From: Luteibacter sp. SG786
Lineage (GTDB): Bacteria > Pseudomonadota > Gammaproteobacteria > Xanthomonadales > Rhodanobacteraceae
DNA: 64,000 nucleotides
Assembly: GCF_011759605.1 (NCBI RefSeq)
Contig: NZ_JAAOYX010000001.1
Coordinates: 1,178,001 to 1,242,000, forward strand
Direction of reading: 5' to 3'
In this document: piece after piece, positions 1 through 8,156 of the stretch
How positions within the stretch are numbered: the stretch's first letter is position 1
How the letters are laid out: every line of letters begins with the position of its first letter
Notes under the pieces: model-generated
Told to the model about the DNA's origin: nothing
Seen by the model: only the letters and a program-made list of their open reading frames with translations
Databases searched by the model: none
Made by a program: the position numbers and the translations under genes

Positions 1-1
1 C

Positions 2-487
2 GCCAGTGAAACCTATCGCAGCATCAATGCTTTCTATCTGCGCGATGCAGCGGGCGACCGCCACGCCGTGCGCTGGGCCATGGTGCCGGAACAGCCGGCG
101 GAAGGAGACGGCGGCCCGGCCGCCGGCGACACCGACTATCTCGCCGCGGATCTCGGGAAGCGCCTTGCCGCGGGCCCGCTGCGTTGGCACCTGCAAATGG
201 TGTTCGCTGTACCTGGCGACGCCGTGGACGACGCGACGCGCGCCTGGCCCGACGACCGGCGAATGGTCGATGCCGGCACGCTCGTGCTCACCTCGTCGCA
301 GCCGCAGGCCGACGGCCCGTGCCGCGACGTGAACTACGATCCGACGATCCTGCCGCGCGGCATCGAAACGTCCGACGATCCGCTGCTCGCCGCGCGCTCG
401 GCGACCTATGCGGACTCGTACCTCCGCCGTACGAGCGAGGAAGCCCATGTGCCTGGCACGAAGCATCCGGGGGAGGACAAGCGATGA
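2..487 (+). CDS. Catalase-family (SrpA-like) protein, 3' part
   Basis: This is the C-terminal part of a protein whose start lies before the window; the reading frame is open from base 2. The visible sequence (SETYRSINAFYLRDAAGDRH, then VRWAMVPE, and near the end NYDPTILPRGIE) matches the C-terminal half of the small periplasmic catalase-related peroxidases of the SrpA type. That family binds heme and decomposes peroxide. The heme-pocket residues are upstream and cannot be checked. Its stop overlaps the ATG of the following cytochrome b561 gene (ATGA), and pairing of an SrpA-like catalase with a b561 cytochrome is a common arrangement. Family call is from remembered sequence patterns. Confidence 0.8.
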   Translation, partial: ASETYRSINAFYLRDAAGDRHAVRWAMVPEQPAEGDGGPAAGDTDYLAADLGKRLAAGPLRWHLQMVFAVPGDAVDDATRAWPDDRRMVDAGTLVLTSSQPQADGPCRDVNYDPTILPRGIETSDDPLLAARSATYADSYLRRTSEEAHVPGTKHPGEDKR

Positions 488-1026
488 GCCGTTCCGACAC
501 GTTCCATCCGTTCGCGCGGGTGCTGCATTGGCTGATGGCGCTGATGATCCTGACCATGCTCTTCGTCGGCGCCGGCATGGTGAGCACCGTGGAAACGAAG
601 CACGACTGGCTTCTGGCGATCCACAAGCCGCTGGGCATCACCATCTTCGTGCTGGCGCTCATTCGCCTGGGCTTCCGCCTGACACATCCGGCGCCGCCGC
701 TGCCGGTGGACATGCCGTTGTGGCAGAAGCTGGCGGCCCATGCGTCACACTGGCTGCTCTACGCCTTGATGATTGCGCTGCCGCTGATCGGGTGGGGCAT
801 GCTTTCGGCCGGCAATTACCCGGTGACGCTGGGAGGTGGTCTGCTGTTGCCGCCCATCCTGCCCAGCGATCCCCTGGTGTTCGCCTGGCTGCGCGAAGCG
901 CATCGCTATCTTGCGTGGCTGTTCTTCCTCACCTTCCTGGCGCATATGGGCGCGGCGCTGATGCACGGGCTCATTCGCAGGGACGGCGTACTGCAGTCGA
1001 TGACCGGGGGGCGCACGCCGGATTGA
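484..1026 (+). CDS. Cytochrome b561 family membrane protein
   Basis: A 180-residue inner-membrane protein with four hydrophobic helices. Histidines suitable for two b hemes are visible in helix 1 (FHPFARVLHWLMAL), at the start of helix 2 (HKPLGIT), in helix 3 (HASHWLLYALM) and in helix 4 (HRYLAWLFFLTFLAHMG). Proteins of this family pass electrons from the quinone pool to periplasmic or membrane partners. The ATG at 484 overlaps the stop of the upstream catalase-like gene, so the two are translated together and probably form a peroxide-detoxifying electron-transfer pair; that functional link is inferred. Length is normal for bacterial b561 (about 175-185 residues). Confidence 0.9.
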   Translation: MSRSDTFHPFARVLHWLMALMILTMLFVGAGMVSTVETKHDWLLAIHKPLGITIFVLALIRLGFRLTHPAPPLPVDMPLWQKLAAHASHWLLYALMIALPLIGWGMLSAGNYPVTLGGGLLLPPILPSDPLVFAWLREAHRYLAWLFFLTFLAHMGAALMHGLIRRDGVLQSMTGGRTPD

Positions 1027-1046
1027 AGGTGCGGCACAATGGCGCG

Positions 1047-2150
1047 ATGCGCATTGCCATCGCCGCCATCCTCGTGCTCCTCGTCTCGGGGTGCCGCTCC
1101 ATCGGTTACTACGCCCACGTGGCGCACGGGCAGGCGGCGCTTCTCCATGAACGCCGCCCGATCGCAAAAGTGCTTGCGGACCCGAAAGTTCCGCAAGCCA
1201 CCCGACGTCGGCTCGAGCTCGCCACCGAGGCCCGGCGCTTCGCGTCCATGCGGCTGGATCTGCCGGACAATCGCAGCTACACGTACTACGTGCAGCTGGA
1301 TCGTCCATGGGTTGCCTGGAACGTGTTTGCCACGCCGGCGCTCTCGGTGACGCCGGTGACACACTGTTTTCCGATCGCCGGTTGCGTCGCCTACCGCGGT
1401 TATTTCGATCAGGGTCTCGCCCGGCGCGAGGCCGAGCGCGAGAAGGCCCTGGGCCACGACGTCGCTATCGGCGAAGTGCCGGCGTATTCCACGCTGGGAT
1501 GGTTTGCCGATCCGATCTTGAGCAGCATGTTGCGCTGGGACGACGACGAGCTCGCCGGCACGATCTTTCACGAGCTTGCGCACCAGAAGATCTACGTGAA
1601 GGACGACTCGTCGTTCAACGAGTCGTTCGCCACCTTCGTGGAGCGCGAAGGCCTGCGCGAGTGGCGTTCGGCGCGGAACCTGCCGCAGCCCGACGAAAAG
1701 GACGACGCGCTGGAACGTGCCTTCACGCAGCAGGTGCTGGCCTTGCGGGAGCGCCTGAAAGACCTCTATGCCAAGCCCTGGACCGACGACGCGAAGCGAG
1801 TGGCCAAGGCAGAGGAGTTCGAGGATTTCCGCGGACGCTACCTCGCGTGGCGCGACGGCGAGGCGGGCGGCGATCGCCGCTACGACCGCTGGATGTCGCG
1901 CTCCCTCAACAACGCGTCGCTGTTGCCGTTCGGCCTTTACGACACCTGGGTGCCGTCGTTCGCGGCACTGTTCGACGAAGCCGGCCGCTCGTGGCCGGCA
2001 TTCTTCGCGCGGGTGAAGGCGCTGGCGAAGTTGCCTCCGCCGGCGCGCACCGAGGAACTGCAACGCTTGTCGCGAATTACTGTGGGAGCCGGCTATGCCG
2101 GCGATCCCGCGGCAGCGGGCAACCTTGCCGCAAGCACCCATCGCCGCTGA
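1047..2150 (+). CDS. Predicted lipoprotein zinc aminopeptidase (DUF2265 family)
   Basis: A 367-residue protein. It starts with a lipoprotein signal (MRIAIAAILVLLVSGC, lipobox VSGC), so it is likely anchored in the outer membrane. The zinc metallopeptidase motif HELAH (around residue 175) is followed by NESFATFVE, which carries a downstream glutamate as in the gluzincin-like family annotated as predicted aminopeptidase (Pfam DUF2265). The ATG at 1047 is chosen because it directly precedes the lipoprotein signal. An oddity is the C-terminus: the last 23 or so residues (from about base 2081) are encoded by the first copy of a dispersed palindromic repeat, which also supplies the TGA stop. The native end was probably shorter or different. 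Confidence 0.85.
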   Translation: MRIAIAAILVLLVSGCRSIGYYAHVAHGQAALLHERRPIAKVLADPKVPQATRRRLELATEARRFASMRLDLPDNRSYTYYVQLDRPWVAWNVFATPALSVTPVTHCFPIAGCVAYRGYFDQGLARREAEREKALGHDVAIGEVPAYSTLGWFADPILSSMLRWDDDELAGTIFHELAHQKIYVKDDSSFNESFATFVEREGLREWRSARNLPQPDEKDDALERAFTQQVLALRERLKDLYAKPWTDDAKRVAKAEEFEDFRGRYLAWRDGEAGGDRRYDRWMSRSLNNASLLPFGLYDTWVPSFAALFDEAGRSWPAFFARVKALAKLPPPARTEELQRLSRITVGAGYAGDPAAAGNLAASTHRR

Positions 2151-2403
2151 AGCGGCTCCCACACAAAGCCAGTTTGCCTTGTGCGGTGTGGCGGGCCTTC
2201 TGTGGGAGCCGGCTATGCCGGCGATCCCGCGGCAGCGGGCAACCTTGCCGCGAGCACCCATCGCCGCTGAAGCGGCTCCCACACAAAGCCAGTTTGCCTT
2301 GTGCGGTGTGGCGGGCCTTCTGTGGGAGCCGGCTATGCCGGCGATCCCGCGGCAGCGGGCAACCTTGCCGCGAGCACCCATCGCCGCTGAAGCGGCTCCC
2401 ACA
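2081..2403. repeat. Three tandem 120-bp copies of a REP-like palindrome
   Basis: TGTGGGAGCCGG begins at 2081, 2201 and 2321, an exact 120-bp period. Each unit is an 83-bp imperfect palindrome from TGTGGGAGCC to GGCTCCCACA, with internal stems (GCCGGCTATGCCGGC, GCCGCTGAAGCGGC). Units are separated by an identical 37-bp spacer. Copies 2 and 3 are nearly identical; copy 1 differs by one base (GCCGCAAGC for GCCGCGAGC). The first copy overlaps the 3' end of the aminopeptidase gene. The array fills the gap before the convergent cytochrome c gene; there is no other gene in it. Confidence 0.95.
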
Positions 2404-2415
2404 GGATCTCCGGCG

Positions 2416-3225
2416 TTACGGCGAGACTTTCTGCTTGCGCGTCGCCATGTGCTTCAGATAAGCCACCAGGTCGTCCAGATCTGCATCCGAAAGCACCTTC
2501 CTGTCGAAGCCCGGCATCTTCGCCTGCGGCCAGTGCCGGAGATCCTGCGGGTTGCGCACGAGCGTGCGGAACATGTCGTCGCGGAGATACTCGGTAGGAC
2601 TGTGCGGCACATTGAGGTCCGGCCCGAGCTTGGCGTCGCCCTGGCCGTTGAGGGTATGGCAGCTGAGGCAGTTGCGCTGGAACACGGCGAAGCCGCGCCG
2701 GGCCGGTGCATCCGGCGGCAGCGAGGCTGCCGGCTGCATGGCCGGGAAGCGCGCCGCGGGCGGGGCCAGCACCCGGATCGAGGCTACCTGGTAAGGCCAT
2801 TGTTCGGGCCCTACGTGCGCCGCTTCCGGATGCAGCCACACGAGGTAGAACGGCCCGGCGCTGGGCTTGCCCTCGCCGAGCGGAGGCCACCCGGCGGCCG
2901 GCTCGATGGCGAGCCAGGCTTCCGCGCCCTGGCCCTCCAGCACCAGGGACGCGGGCACCTCGGCCGCGAAACCGTCGAGCGCCACGAACTGCAGGTGCGC
3001 GTCCGCCGACACGCCCGGCAGGAGGGCGCGCAAGGGAACTGCACGGTAATGGGCCGTGCGGTGGTACGAGACGTCTCCGGGTACATCGATGTCCCGGGCG
3101 TCGGGCCGCGCAAGGAGCTGTTCCGTGGTGAACGTGCGGGCCCCCGCGCCCGTGTCGACGACAAGGTTGGCTGCCGTTGCCGGAGCGGCGCAGAGCAGGA
3201 GCAGGCATGCGAGAAAGATGCGCAC
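2416..3225 (-). CDS. Secreted c-type cytochrome
   Basis: A 269-residue periplasmic protein with a GTG start at 3225, chosen because an AGGGA Shine-Dalgarno lies just upstream and a clean signal peptide (RIFLACLLLLCAAPATA) follows. The N-terminal 150 residues look like a molybdopterin-oxidoreductase-like or other beta-rich domain without obvious catalytic residues. The C-terminal 90 residues form a class I cytochrome c domain with the heme motif NCLSCH and a downstream methionine (QAKMPGFD) as probable axial ligand. It probably transfers electrons in the periplasm; its partner is not evident. It converges with the aminopeptidase gene across the repeat array and diverges from the thioredoxin gene. 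Confidence 0.85.
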   Translation of the reverse strand: MRIFLACLLLLCAAPATAANLVVDTGAGARTFTTEQLLARPDARDIDVPGDVSYHRTAHYRAVPLRALLPGVSADAHLQFVALDGFAAEVPASLVLEGQGAEAWLAIEPAAGWPPLGEGKPSAGPFYLVWLHPEAAHVGPEQWPYQVASIRVLAPPAARFPAMQPAASLPPDAPARRGFAVFQRNCLSCHTLNGQGDAKLGPDLNVPHSPTEYLRDDMFRTLVRNPQDLRHWPQAKMPGFDRKVLSDADLDDLVAYLKHMATRKQKVSP

Positions 3226-3307
3226 GGGAAATCCCTGGTGGAGGTACCCTCGGATTATCGCCGCACCGACCCCATGTGGGCTGTTCGACCCGATCACGGA
3301 TTTTCCC

Positions 3308-3691
3308 ATGTCCGATACCAGCGTTCCCGAGTTCTTCCAGCGCTTTCCGATGGAACGCATCGTCGACCGCGAACTCGACGCCAATCTGGCCGCCGATGAC
3401 AACCGCATCGCCATCCTCTTCCTTTGGGGGCGCGACTGTCCCAACTGCGATATCGCCAAGCGCCAGATCCTGCTCACGCCGGAACGCTTCGCGTGGCCGG
3501 AGGTGCGCTGGCTGCACGACAACGTGTACGACGATCCCACCATGGCCACGCGTTTCGGACTGCACGGCATTCCGGCATTCTTCCTGTTCCACCGGGGCAA
3601 GAAGCTCGGCCGCATCACCTCCTGGCCCGGCACGCAGCCGTTCGTGGATGCGGTGAACCGGCAGATCGCCGCCACGGGCGCCAGCGCATGA
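3308..3691 (+). CDS. Thioredoxin-family protein
   Basis: A 127-residue cytoplasmic protein with a thioredoxin fold. The active-site motif is WGRDCPNC (CPNC, about residues 42-45), and the cis-proline loop HGIPAFFLF lies downstream. The CxxC dipeptide is atypical for TrxA (CGPC), so it is likely a specialised reductase or a thiol-disulfide partner rather than the main thioredoxin. The ATG at 3308 has only a weak ribosome site. The stop overlaps the ATG of pncB (ATGA), so the two genes are translationally coupled; why a thioredoxin should accompany NAD salvage is unknown. Confidence 0.85.
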   Translation: MSDTSVPEFFQRFPMERIVDRELDANLAADDNRIAILFLWGRDCPNCDIAKRQILLTPERFAWPEVRWLHDNVYDDPTMATRFGLHGIPAFFLFHRGKKLGRITSWPGTQPFVDAVNRQIAATGASA

Positions 3692-4869
3692 TCGTGCAGT
3701 CGCTACTCGACACCGACCTCTACAAATTCACGATGATGCAGGTGGTGCTGCACCAGTACCCGGCCGCGCAGGTGGAGTACCAGTTCCGCTGCCGCACCCC
3801 GGGCGTGAACCTCGTGCCGCTGATCGACCGCATCCGCGAGGAACTGAAGGCGCTGTGCAGCCTGCGCTTCACCGAGGAGGAACTGGCCTACCTGGGCAGC
3901 CTCCGCTTCATCGACAGCGATTTCGTCGACTTCCTCGGCCTGTTCCAGCTCAATGCGAAGTACGTGACGATCCAACCGTCGACGAAAGCGGAAGGCGAAA
4001 TCGAGATCGTGATCGCCGGCCCGTGGCTGCACACCATCATGTTCGAGGTGCCGCTGCTCGCCATCGTGAACGAGCTGTATTTCCGGGCGACCTGTCCGGA
4101 CATCGATCTGGACGAGGGCAGGGCGCGCCTGCGTGCGAAGATCGCGCTGCTGCGCGACACGCCCGGTTACGAAAGCGTGCGCATCGCCGACTACGGCACA
4201 CGCCGCCGCTTCTCGCGCGAGTGGCACGAAGAGATGCTCGGCATCCTGCGCAATGAATTGGGGCCGCAGCTGGCAGGCACCAGCAACGTCTGGCTGGCCA
4301 TGCGGCAGGGGCTGGTACCGATCGGCAGCATGGCGCACGAATACCTGCAGGCCTTCCAGTCGCTGGGCCCCCGCCTGCGCGACTCGCAGACCGCCGCGCT
4401 CGAAGCCTGGGCGCGCGAATACCGGGGCGACCTGGGCATCGCGTTGTCCGATGTCTACGGCCTGGATGCGTTCCTGCGCGATTTCGACATGTATTTCTGC
4501 AAGCTGTTCGACGGCGCGCGGCACGATTCCGGTGACCCCATCGTGTGGGGCGACCGGGTGATCGCGCACTACGAGAAGAATCGGGTGGACCCGCGCACGA
4601 AGACGCTGGTTTTCAGCGACAGTCTGGACATACCGCGTGTCATGGAGCTCTACCGGCATTTCGCCGGGAGGTGTCTGCTTTCGTTCGGCGTGGGCACCAA
4701 CCTCACCAACGACGTGGGGCCGAAGCCCATCAACATCGTCATCAAGATGACCCGCTGCAACGGTCAGCCGGTGGCGAAACTGTCGGATTCGCCGGGAAAG
4801 AGCATGGGCGTGGAAGACCCCGATTACGTGGCGTATCTGCGCAGGGTGTTCGAGTTGCCGGCCGCGTAA
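3688..4869 (+). CDS. pncB: Nicotinate phosphoribosyltransferase
   Basis: A 393-residue enzyme of the Preiss-Handler NAD salvage pathway. It condenses nicotinate with PRPP, driven by ATP through a phosphohistidine. Typical motifs are visible: the N-terminal [14 protein letters not shown]; the GSMAHEYLQ segment carrying the phosphorylated histidine (about residue 217); [11 protein letters not shown] in the C-terminal half; and [11 protein letters not shown] near the end. Length matches the bacterial PncB family (about 390-400 residues). It is coupled to the upstream thioredoxin-like gene by a 4-base overlap and followed directly by a REP-like element. Confidence 0.97.
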   Translation: MIVQSLLDTDLYKFTMMQVVLHQYPAAQVEYQFRCRTPGVNLVPLIDRIREELKALCSLRFTEEELAYLGSLRFIDSDFVDFLGLFQLNAKYVTIQPSTKAEGEIEIVIAGPWLHTIMFEVPLLAIVNELYFRATCPDIDLDEGRARLRAKIALLRDTPGYESVRIADYGTRRRFSREWHEEMLGILRNELGPQLAGTSNVWLAMRQGLVPIGSMAHEYLQAFQSLGPRLRDSQTAALEAWAREYRGDLGIALSDVYGLDAFLRDFDMYFCKLFDGARHDSGDPIVWGDRVIAHYEKNRVDPRTKTLVFSDSLDIPRVMELYRHFAGRCLLSFGVGTNLTNDVGPKPINIVIKMTRCNGQPVAKLSDSPGKSMGVEDPDYVAYLRRVFELPAA

Positions 4870-4879
4870 TTTTTATCTG

Positions 4880-4950
4880 TGTGGGAGCCGCTTCAGCGGC
4901 GATCGATACTTGCCCGCTGCCGCGGGAACGCCGCTGAAGCGGCTCCCACA
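4880..4950. repeat. REP-like palindrome (TGTGGGAGCCGC type)
   Basis: A single 71-bp palindromic element lies between the convergent pncB and glycine-zipper genes. It begins TGTGGGAGCCGCTTCAGCGG and ends with the complementary CCGCTGAAGCGGCTCCCACA. It is shorter than other copies because the central segment is reduced. It may act as a bidirectional terminator-like structure in this convergent gap. Confidence 0.9.
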
Positions 4951-4964
4951 TTTCTTCCGTCGGG

Positions 4965-5414
4965 TTACTGCACGCGGGACACGTTGCCCTGGTCGTCGAC
5001 CACCACGATGTCGCCTTCGCGGATGGCCGAAGCGTCCTTCACCTGGACATTGGTGTAGCCACCCGTGCCCATCTTCAGGCGCAGCGTGTAGCTGTCGCTG
5101 CCGCCGCCCTTGCCGATGGCGTTGCCGGCGAAGCCGCCGCCCACTGCGCCGCCGACCGTGGCGAGGGTGCGGCCCTTGCCCTTGCCGACCTGGTTGCCGA
5201 GCACGCCGCCGGCGATGGCGCCGATCACCGCGCCGGCGGTGCCATGCTCGCGTCCGGCGGTAACGTTGTGTTCGATGCTCTGCACCACGCCGCACTGGTC
5301 GCAGCGCACGTAGATGCCGTCGCTGCGCGTCAGCACGGCCGCCGATGCGGGGGCGGCGATGGCCGTGGCGAGCAGGGCGGCCAGGGGGAGGCCGAGGACG
5401 GTCTTGATATTCAT
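4965..5414 (-). CDS. Glycine-zipper outer-membrane protein (17 kDa antigen/SlyB-like)
   Basis: A 149-residue exported protein. The ATG at 5414 follows a good GGAG site and begins a signal peptide (MNIKTVLGLPLAALLATAIAAPASA). The middle contains a glycine-zipper 2TM segment (GAVIGAIAGGVLGNQVGKGKG, then GGAVGGGFAGNAIGKGGG), typical of SlyB/17-kDa surface-antigen proteins that insert in or line the outer membrane. A short CDQC pair lies before it. The C-terminal region is beta-rich and hydrophilic. There is no lipobox cysteine, so it is not a lipoprotein like classic SlyB. The role is probably envelope integrity; nothing more specific can be inferred. Confidence 0.85.
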   Translation of the reverse strand: MNIKTVLGLPLAALLATAIAAPASAAVLTRSDGIYVRCDQCGVVQSIEHNVTAGREHGTAGAVIGAIAGGVLGNQVGKGKGRTLATVGGAVGGGFAGNAIGKGGGSDSYTLRLKMGTGGYTNVQVKDASAIREGDIVVVDDQGNVSRVQ

Positions 5415-5530
5415 GGAGGCTCCTTGGGGACGACCTTGGAGGTGGTCGTCTGCCGACACAGTCTAAGCCTGCTCACTGAACGGAGATGGAGCGCGATTCT
5501 CATTTCACGCGCTCGGTGGATACTGTGCCG

Positions 5531-6982
5531 ATGAGTACCGCCATCGTCTGGTTCCGTCGCGACCTTCGTCTTGCCGACCATCCCGCCCTCCACGCCGCGG
5601 TGGCCGCCCACGATCGTGTGGTGGCCCTTTATGTGCACGCGCCCGACGAAGAGGGCGAGGGTGCCCCGGGAGCCGCCGGCCGCTGGTGGCTCCACCACTC
5701 ACTGGCCGCGCTGGACGCCTCGCTTCGCGCCCGGGGTGGGCAACTGGTGGTGGCCGCCGGGTCCAGCCTCGACGCGCTGCGCCATGCGGTCGCCGCGAGC
5801 GGTGCCGAAGCCCTGTATTTCAACCGGATCTTCGAGCCTCGGCTGGTCCGGCGCGATGCGGCGGTCCGCAGCGCCCTCGAAGCCGACGGCATCGCCGTTC
5901 GCCCGTTCAACGGATCGCTGTGGTGCGAGCCCGGGGAGGTCGCCACGAAGCAGGGCGATCCGTACAAGGTGTTCACGCCGTTCTGGCGTGTCTTGCGTAC
6001 GCATGTGGAAAAGCGAGAGCCCTGGCCGGTGCCGTCACGCATGGCCTTGCACGCTTTCGGCAGCGATTTCCCCGGCCGGTCGTCGATCGCGTCCCTGGGC
6101 TTGCTGCCCACCCGCGACTGGGCGAAAGGGTTCACCGAGTGGAGGCCCGGCGAGCAAGGCGCGCACGAGATGCTGGAGTTGTTCGCCGACGATGCATTGG
6201 CGCACTACGCGGAGAGTCGCGACCTGCCGGCCCGCCATGGCACCTCGCGGCTTTCGCCGCACTTGCACTGGGGCGAGATATCGCCGGTGCAAATCGTGGC
6301 CTTCCTGCGCGAACGCACGGCGAGGCGGCGCGACGGAGCTGACCCCGAGCCGTTCCTTCGCCAGTTGGGCTGGAGGGAATTCTCGCAGCACCTGCTGTAC
6401 CACTTCCCGAAAACCACCAGGGAGAGCTTCAACCCGGTATTCGGCGCCTTTCGCTGGGCCGGACCCGATGCGCATGCGCTGCGGCGCTGGCGCCAGGGCC
6501 GCACCGGCATCCCCATCGTGGATGCCGGCCTGCGCGAACTGTGGGCCACAGGGTGGATGCACAACCGTGTACGCATGCTGGTGGCCAGTTTCCTCACCAA
6601 GAACCTCCGGCAGCACTGGAAACTGGGCGAGCGCTGGTTCCGCAACACGCTGGTGGATGCCGATCTGGCGAACAACGTGATGGGTTGGCAGTGGGTGGCC
6701 GGAAGCGGCGCGGACGCCGCGCCGTATTTCCGGATATTCAACCCCGTATCGCAGTCGGAGAAGTTCGACCCTGATGGCGCGTACATCCGCCGCTGGGTGC
6801 CCGAGCTGGCCAACGCGCCGGGCCGCCTGGTGCACGCGCCCTGGGAAGACCCCGCCTTCCTGAAAGCGTCGGGCTACCCGTTGCCCCTCGTGGACCTTAA
6901 GACCTCGCGCGAGGCGGCCCTTACGGCGTACCGGAACCTGCGCCGCGGTCCCGCAGAAGCAGCGCGAGAATCGGCGGAGTGA
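5531..6982 (+). CDS. phrB: Deoxyribodipyrimidine photolyase
   Basis: A 483-residue FAD flavoprotein that repairs cyclobutane pyrimidine dimers using light. The N-terminal antenna domain begins IVWFRRDLRLADHPAL. The C-terminal FAD/DNA-binding region contains TSRLSPHLHWGEIS, LRELWATGWMHNRVRM and ADLANNVMGWQWVAGSGADAAP, diagnostic of class I CPD photolyases. The ATG at 5531 is preferred over the upstream ATG at 5486 because the conserved N-terminus starts there. The last 62 bases overlap the 3' end of the convergent antiporter gene, an unusually long tail-to-tail overlap. Confidence 0.95.
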   Translation: MSTAIVWFRRDLRLADHPALHAAVAAHDRVVALYVHAPDEEGEGAPGAAGRWWLHHSLAALDASLRARGGQLVVAAGSSLDALRHAVAASGAEALYFNRIFEPRLVRRDAAVRSALEADGIAVRPFNGSLWCEPGEVATKQGDPYKVFTPFWRVLRTHVEKREPWPVPSRMALHAFGSDFPGRSSIASLGLLPTRDWAKGFTEWRPGEQGAHEMLELFADDALAHYAESRDLPARHGTSRLSPHLHWGEISPVQIVAFLRERTARRRDGADPEPFLRQLGWREFSQHLLYHFPKTTRESFNPVFGAFRWAGPDAHALRRWRQGRTGIPIVDAGLRELWATGWMHNRVRMLVASFLTKNLRQHWKLGERWFRNTLVDADLANNVMGWQWVAGSGADAAPYFRIFNPVSQSEKFDPDGAYIRRWVPELANAPGRLVHAPWEDPAFLKASGYPLPLVDLKTSREAALTAYRNLRRGPAEAARESAE

Positions 6983-8108
6983 CCATGGCGGTGAGCAGCG
7001 ACATGGCCACGATCACCGCGTAGATCCGCTCGTCGAACACACCCGCCGCGAGGCCCAGTGCGGCGATCACCACGCCCACCTCGCCGCGCGGCACCATGCC
7101 GAAGCCCACGATGGTCGCACCGCGACGGCCCAGGCTGAGGGCACCGAGGAAACCGCCGGCCAGCTTCGAGACGATGGCGATGGCCGTGACGACGGCGAGC
7201 ATCCACAGCGCGCTGGCGTTGCCCAGCTCCGCCAGGTTCACTTTCGCGCCCGTCACCACGAAGAAGAACGGCGTGAGGAACGCGAGCAACGGCGCCGTCT
7301 GTTCCTCCAACAGGTGGCGCTGCCGGGTTTCGGACGCGATCATGCCGGCGAGGAACGCGCCGATGATGGCGGCCAGGTGGAATTTCATGGAAAGGTAGGC
7401 GAGGCCGAGGCACAGGGCCAGCACGATGGTCAGCGACGACATGGGATTGCTGGGCTTCTCCAGCCAGCCCGAGCCGCGGCGCATCACCCGCGTGCCGCCC
7501 CAGCCGATCACCGCGACGAAGCCCACGGCACCGAGCAGCGTCATCAGCAGGCTGCCCACATCCACGGCGCCGCCGCCCTGCAGGGAGGAGACGATGCCCA
7601 GGAGCAGCATGGCAAGAATGTCGTCGATCACCGCTGCGCCGAGGATGATGCGTGCCTCGCGCCGCTGGAGCACGCCCAGTTCCTGCAGCACGCGGGCGGT
7701 GATGCCGGCCGACGTTGCCACGAAGGCGGCAGCCACGAACATGGAACGTATCCAGTCGAAGCCGGAGCCGTGCGCCCAGATCGAGCCGAGCGCGAAGGGC
7801 ACGATCACGCCGAGTACGCCGACCAGGAAGGCGCTGATGCCCACCTTCTTCAGATCGTCCAGGCGCGTTTCCAGGCCCACCGAGAAGAGCAGGAGGATGA
7901 CGCCGATTTCAGCCAGCACGTCGAGCGGCGTGCCCGTGGCGATGTCGGGCAGGGCCACCCAGCCGAGCGCGGAGGGGCCGACGGCGCAACCCGCGGCGAT
8001 TTCGCCGACGACGGCAGGGAGGCGCAAGCGTTGCGCTATTTCGCCGCCGATCTGGGCGGCGACGAAGATGATGAACAGGGTCAGCAGGATGCCGGCGGAA
8101 TCGTGCAT
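6921..8108 (-). CDS. CPA2-family cation:proton antiporter (KefB/NapA-like)
   Basis: A 395-residue polytopic inner-membrane protein with about 11-12 hydrophobic segments. The signature GAAVIDDILAMLLLG in the centre is the ion-binding aspartate motif of CPA2 exchangers. LLLFSVGLETRLDDL and PFFFVVTGAKVNLAEL are further family segments. There is no C-terminal TrkA-N/RCK domain, so it is closer to NapA/GerN-type Na+/H+ or K+/H+ exchangers than to full KefB/KefC. The ion specificity cannot be read from sequence alone. Its 3' end overlaps phrB on the other strand by 62 bases. Confidence 0.9.
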   Translation of the reverse strand: MHDSAGILLTLFIIFVAAQIGGEIAQRLRLPAVVGEIAAGCAVGPSALGWVALPDIATGTPLDVLAEIGVILLLFSVGLETRLDDLKKVGISAFLVGVLGVIVPFALGSIWAHGSGFDWIRSMFVAAAFVATSAGITARVLQELGVLQRREARIILGAAVIDDILAMLLLGIVSSLQGGGAVDVGSLLMTLLGAVGFVAVIGWGGTRVMRRGSGWLEKPSNPMSSLTIVLALCLGLAYLSMKFHLAAIIGAFLAGMIASETRQRHLLEEQTAPLLAFLTPFFFVVTGAKVNLAELGNASALWMLAVVTAIAIVSKLAGGFLGALSLGRRGATIVGFGMVPRGEVGVVIAALGLAAGVFDERIYAVIVAMSLLTAMVTPPILALLLRDRGAGSGTP

Positions 8109-8156
8109 GGGATCGTTCCAGATCGAGCCGCGAAGGAAGGCGCGGTGTCCTTTCGG

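Noticed and set aside
2081-2403. Regular repeats considered as a CRISPR array
   Set aside because: The units are long palindromes with identical spacers and no cas genes are near; they are REP-like elements.
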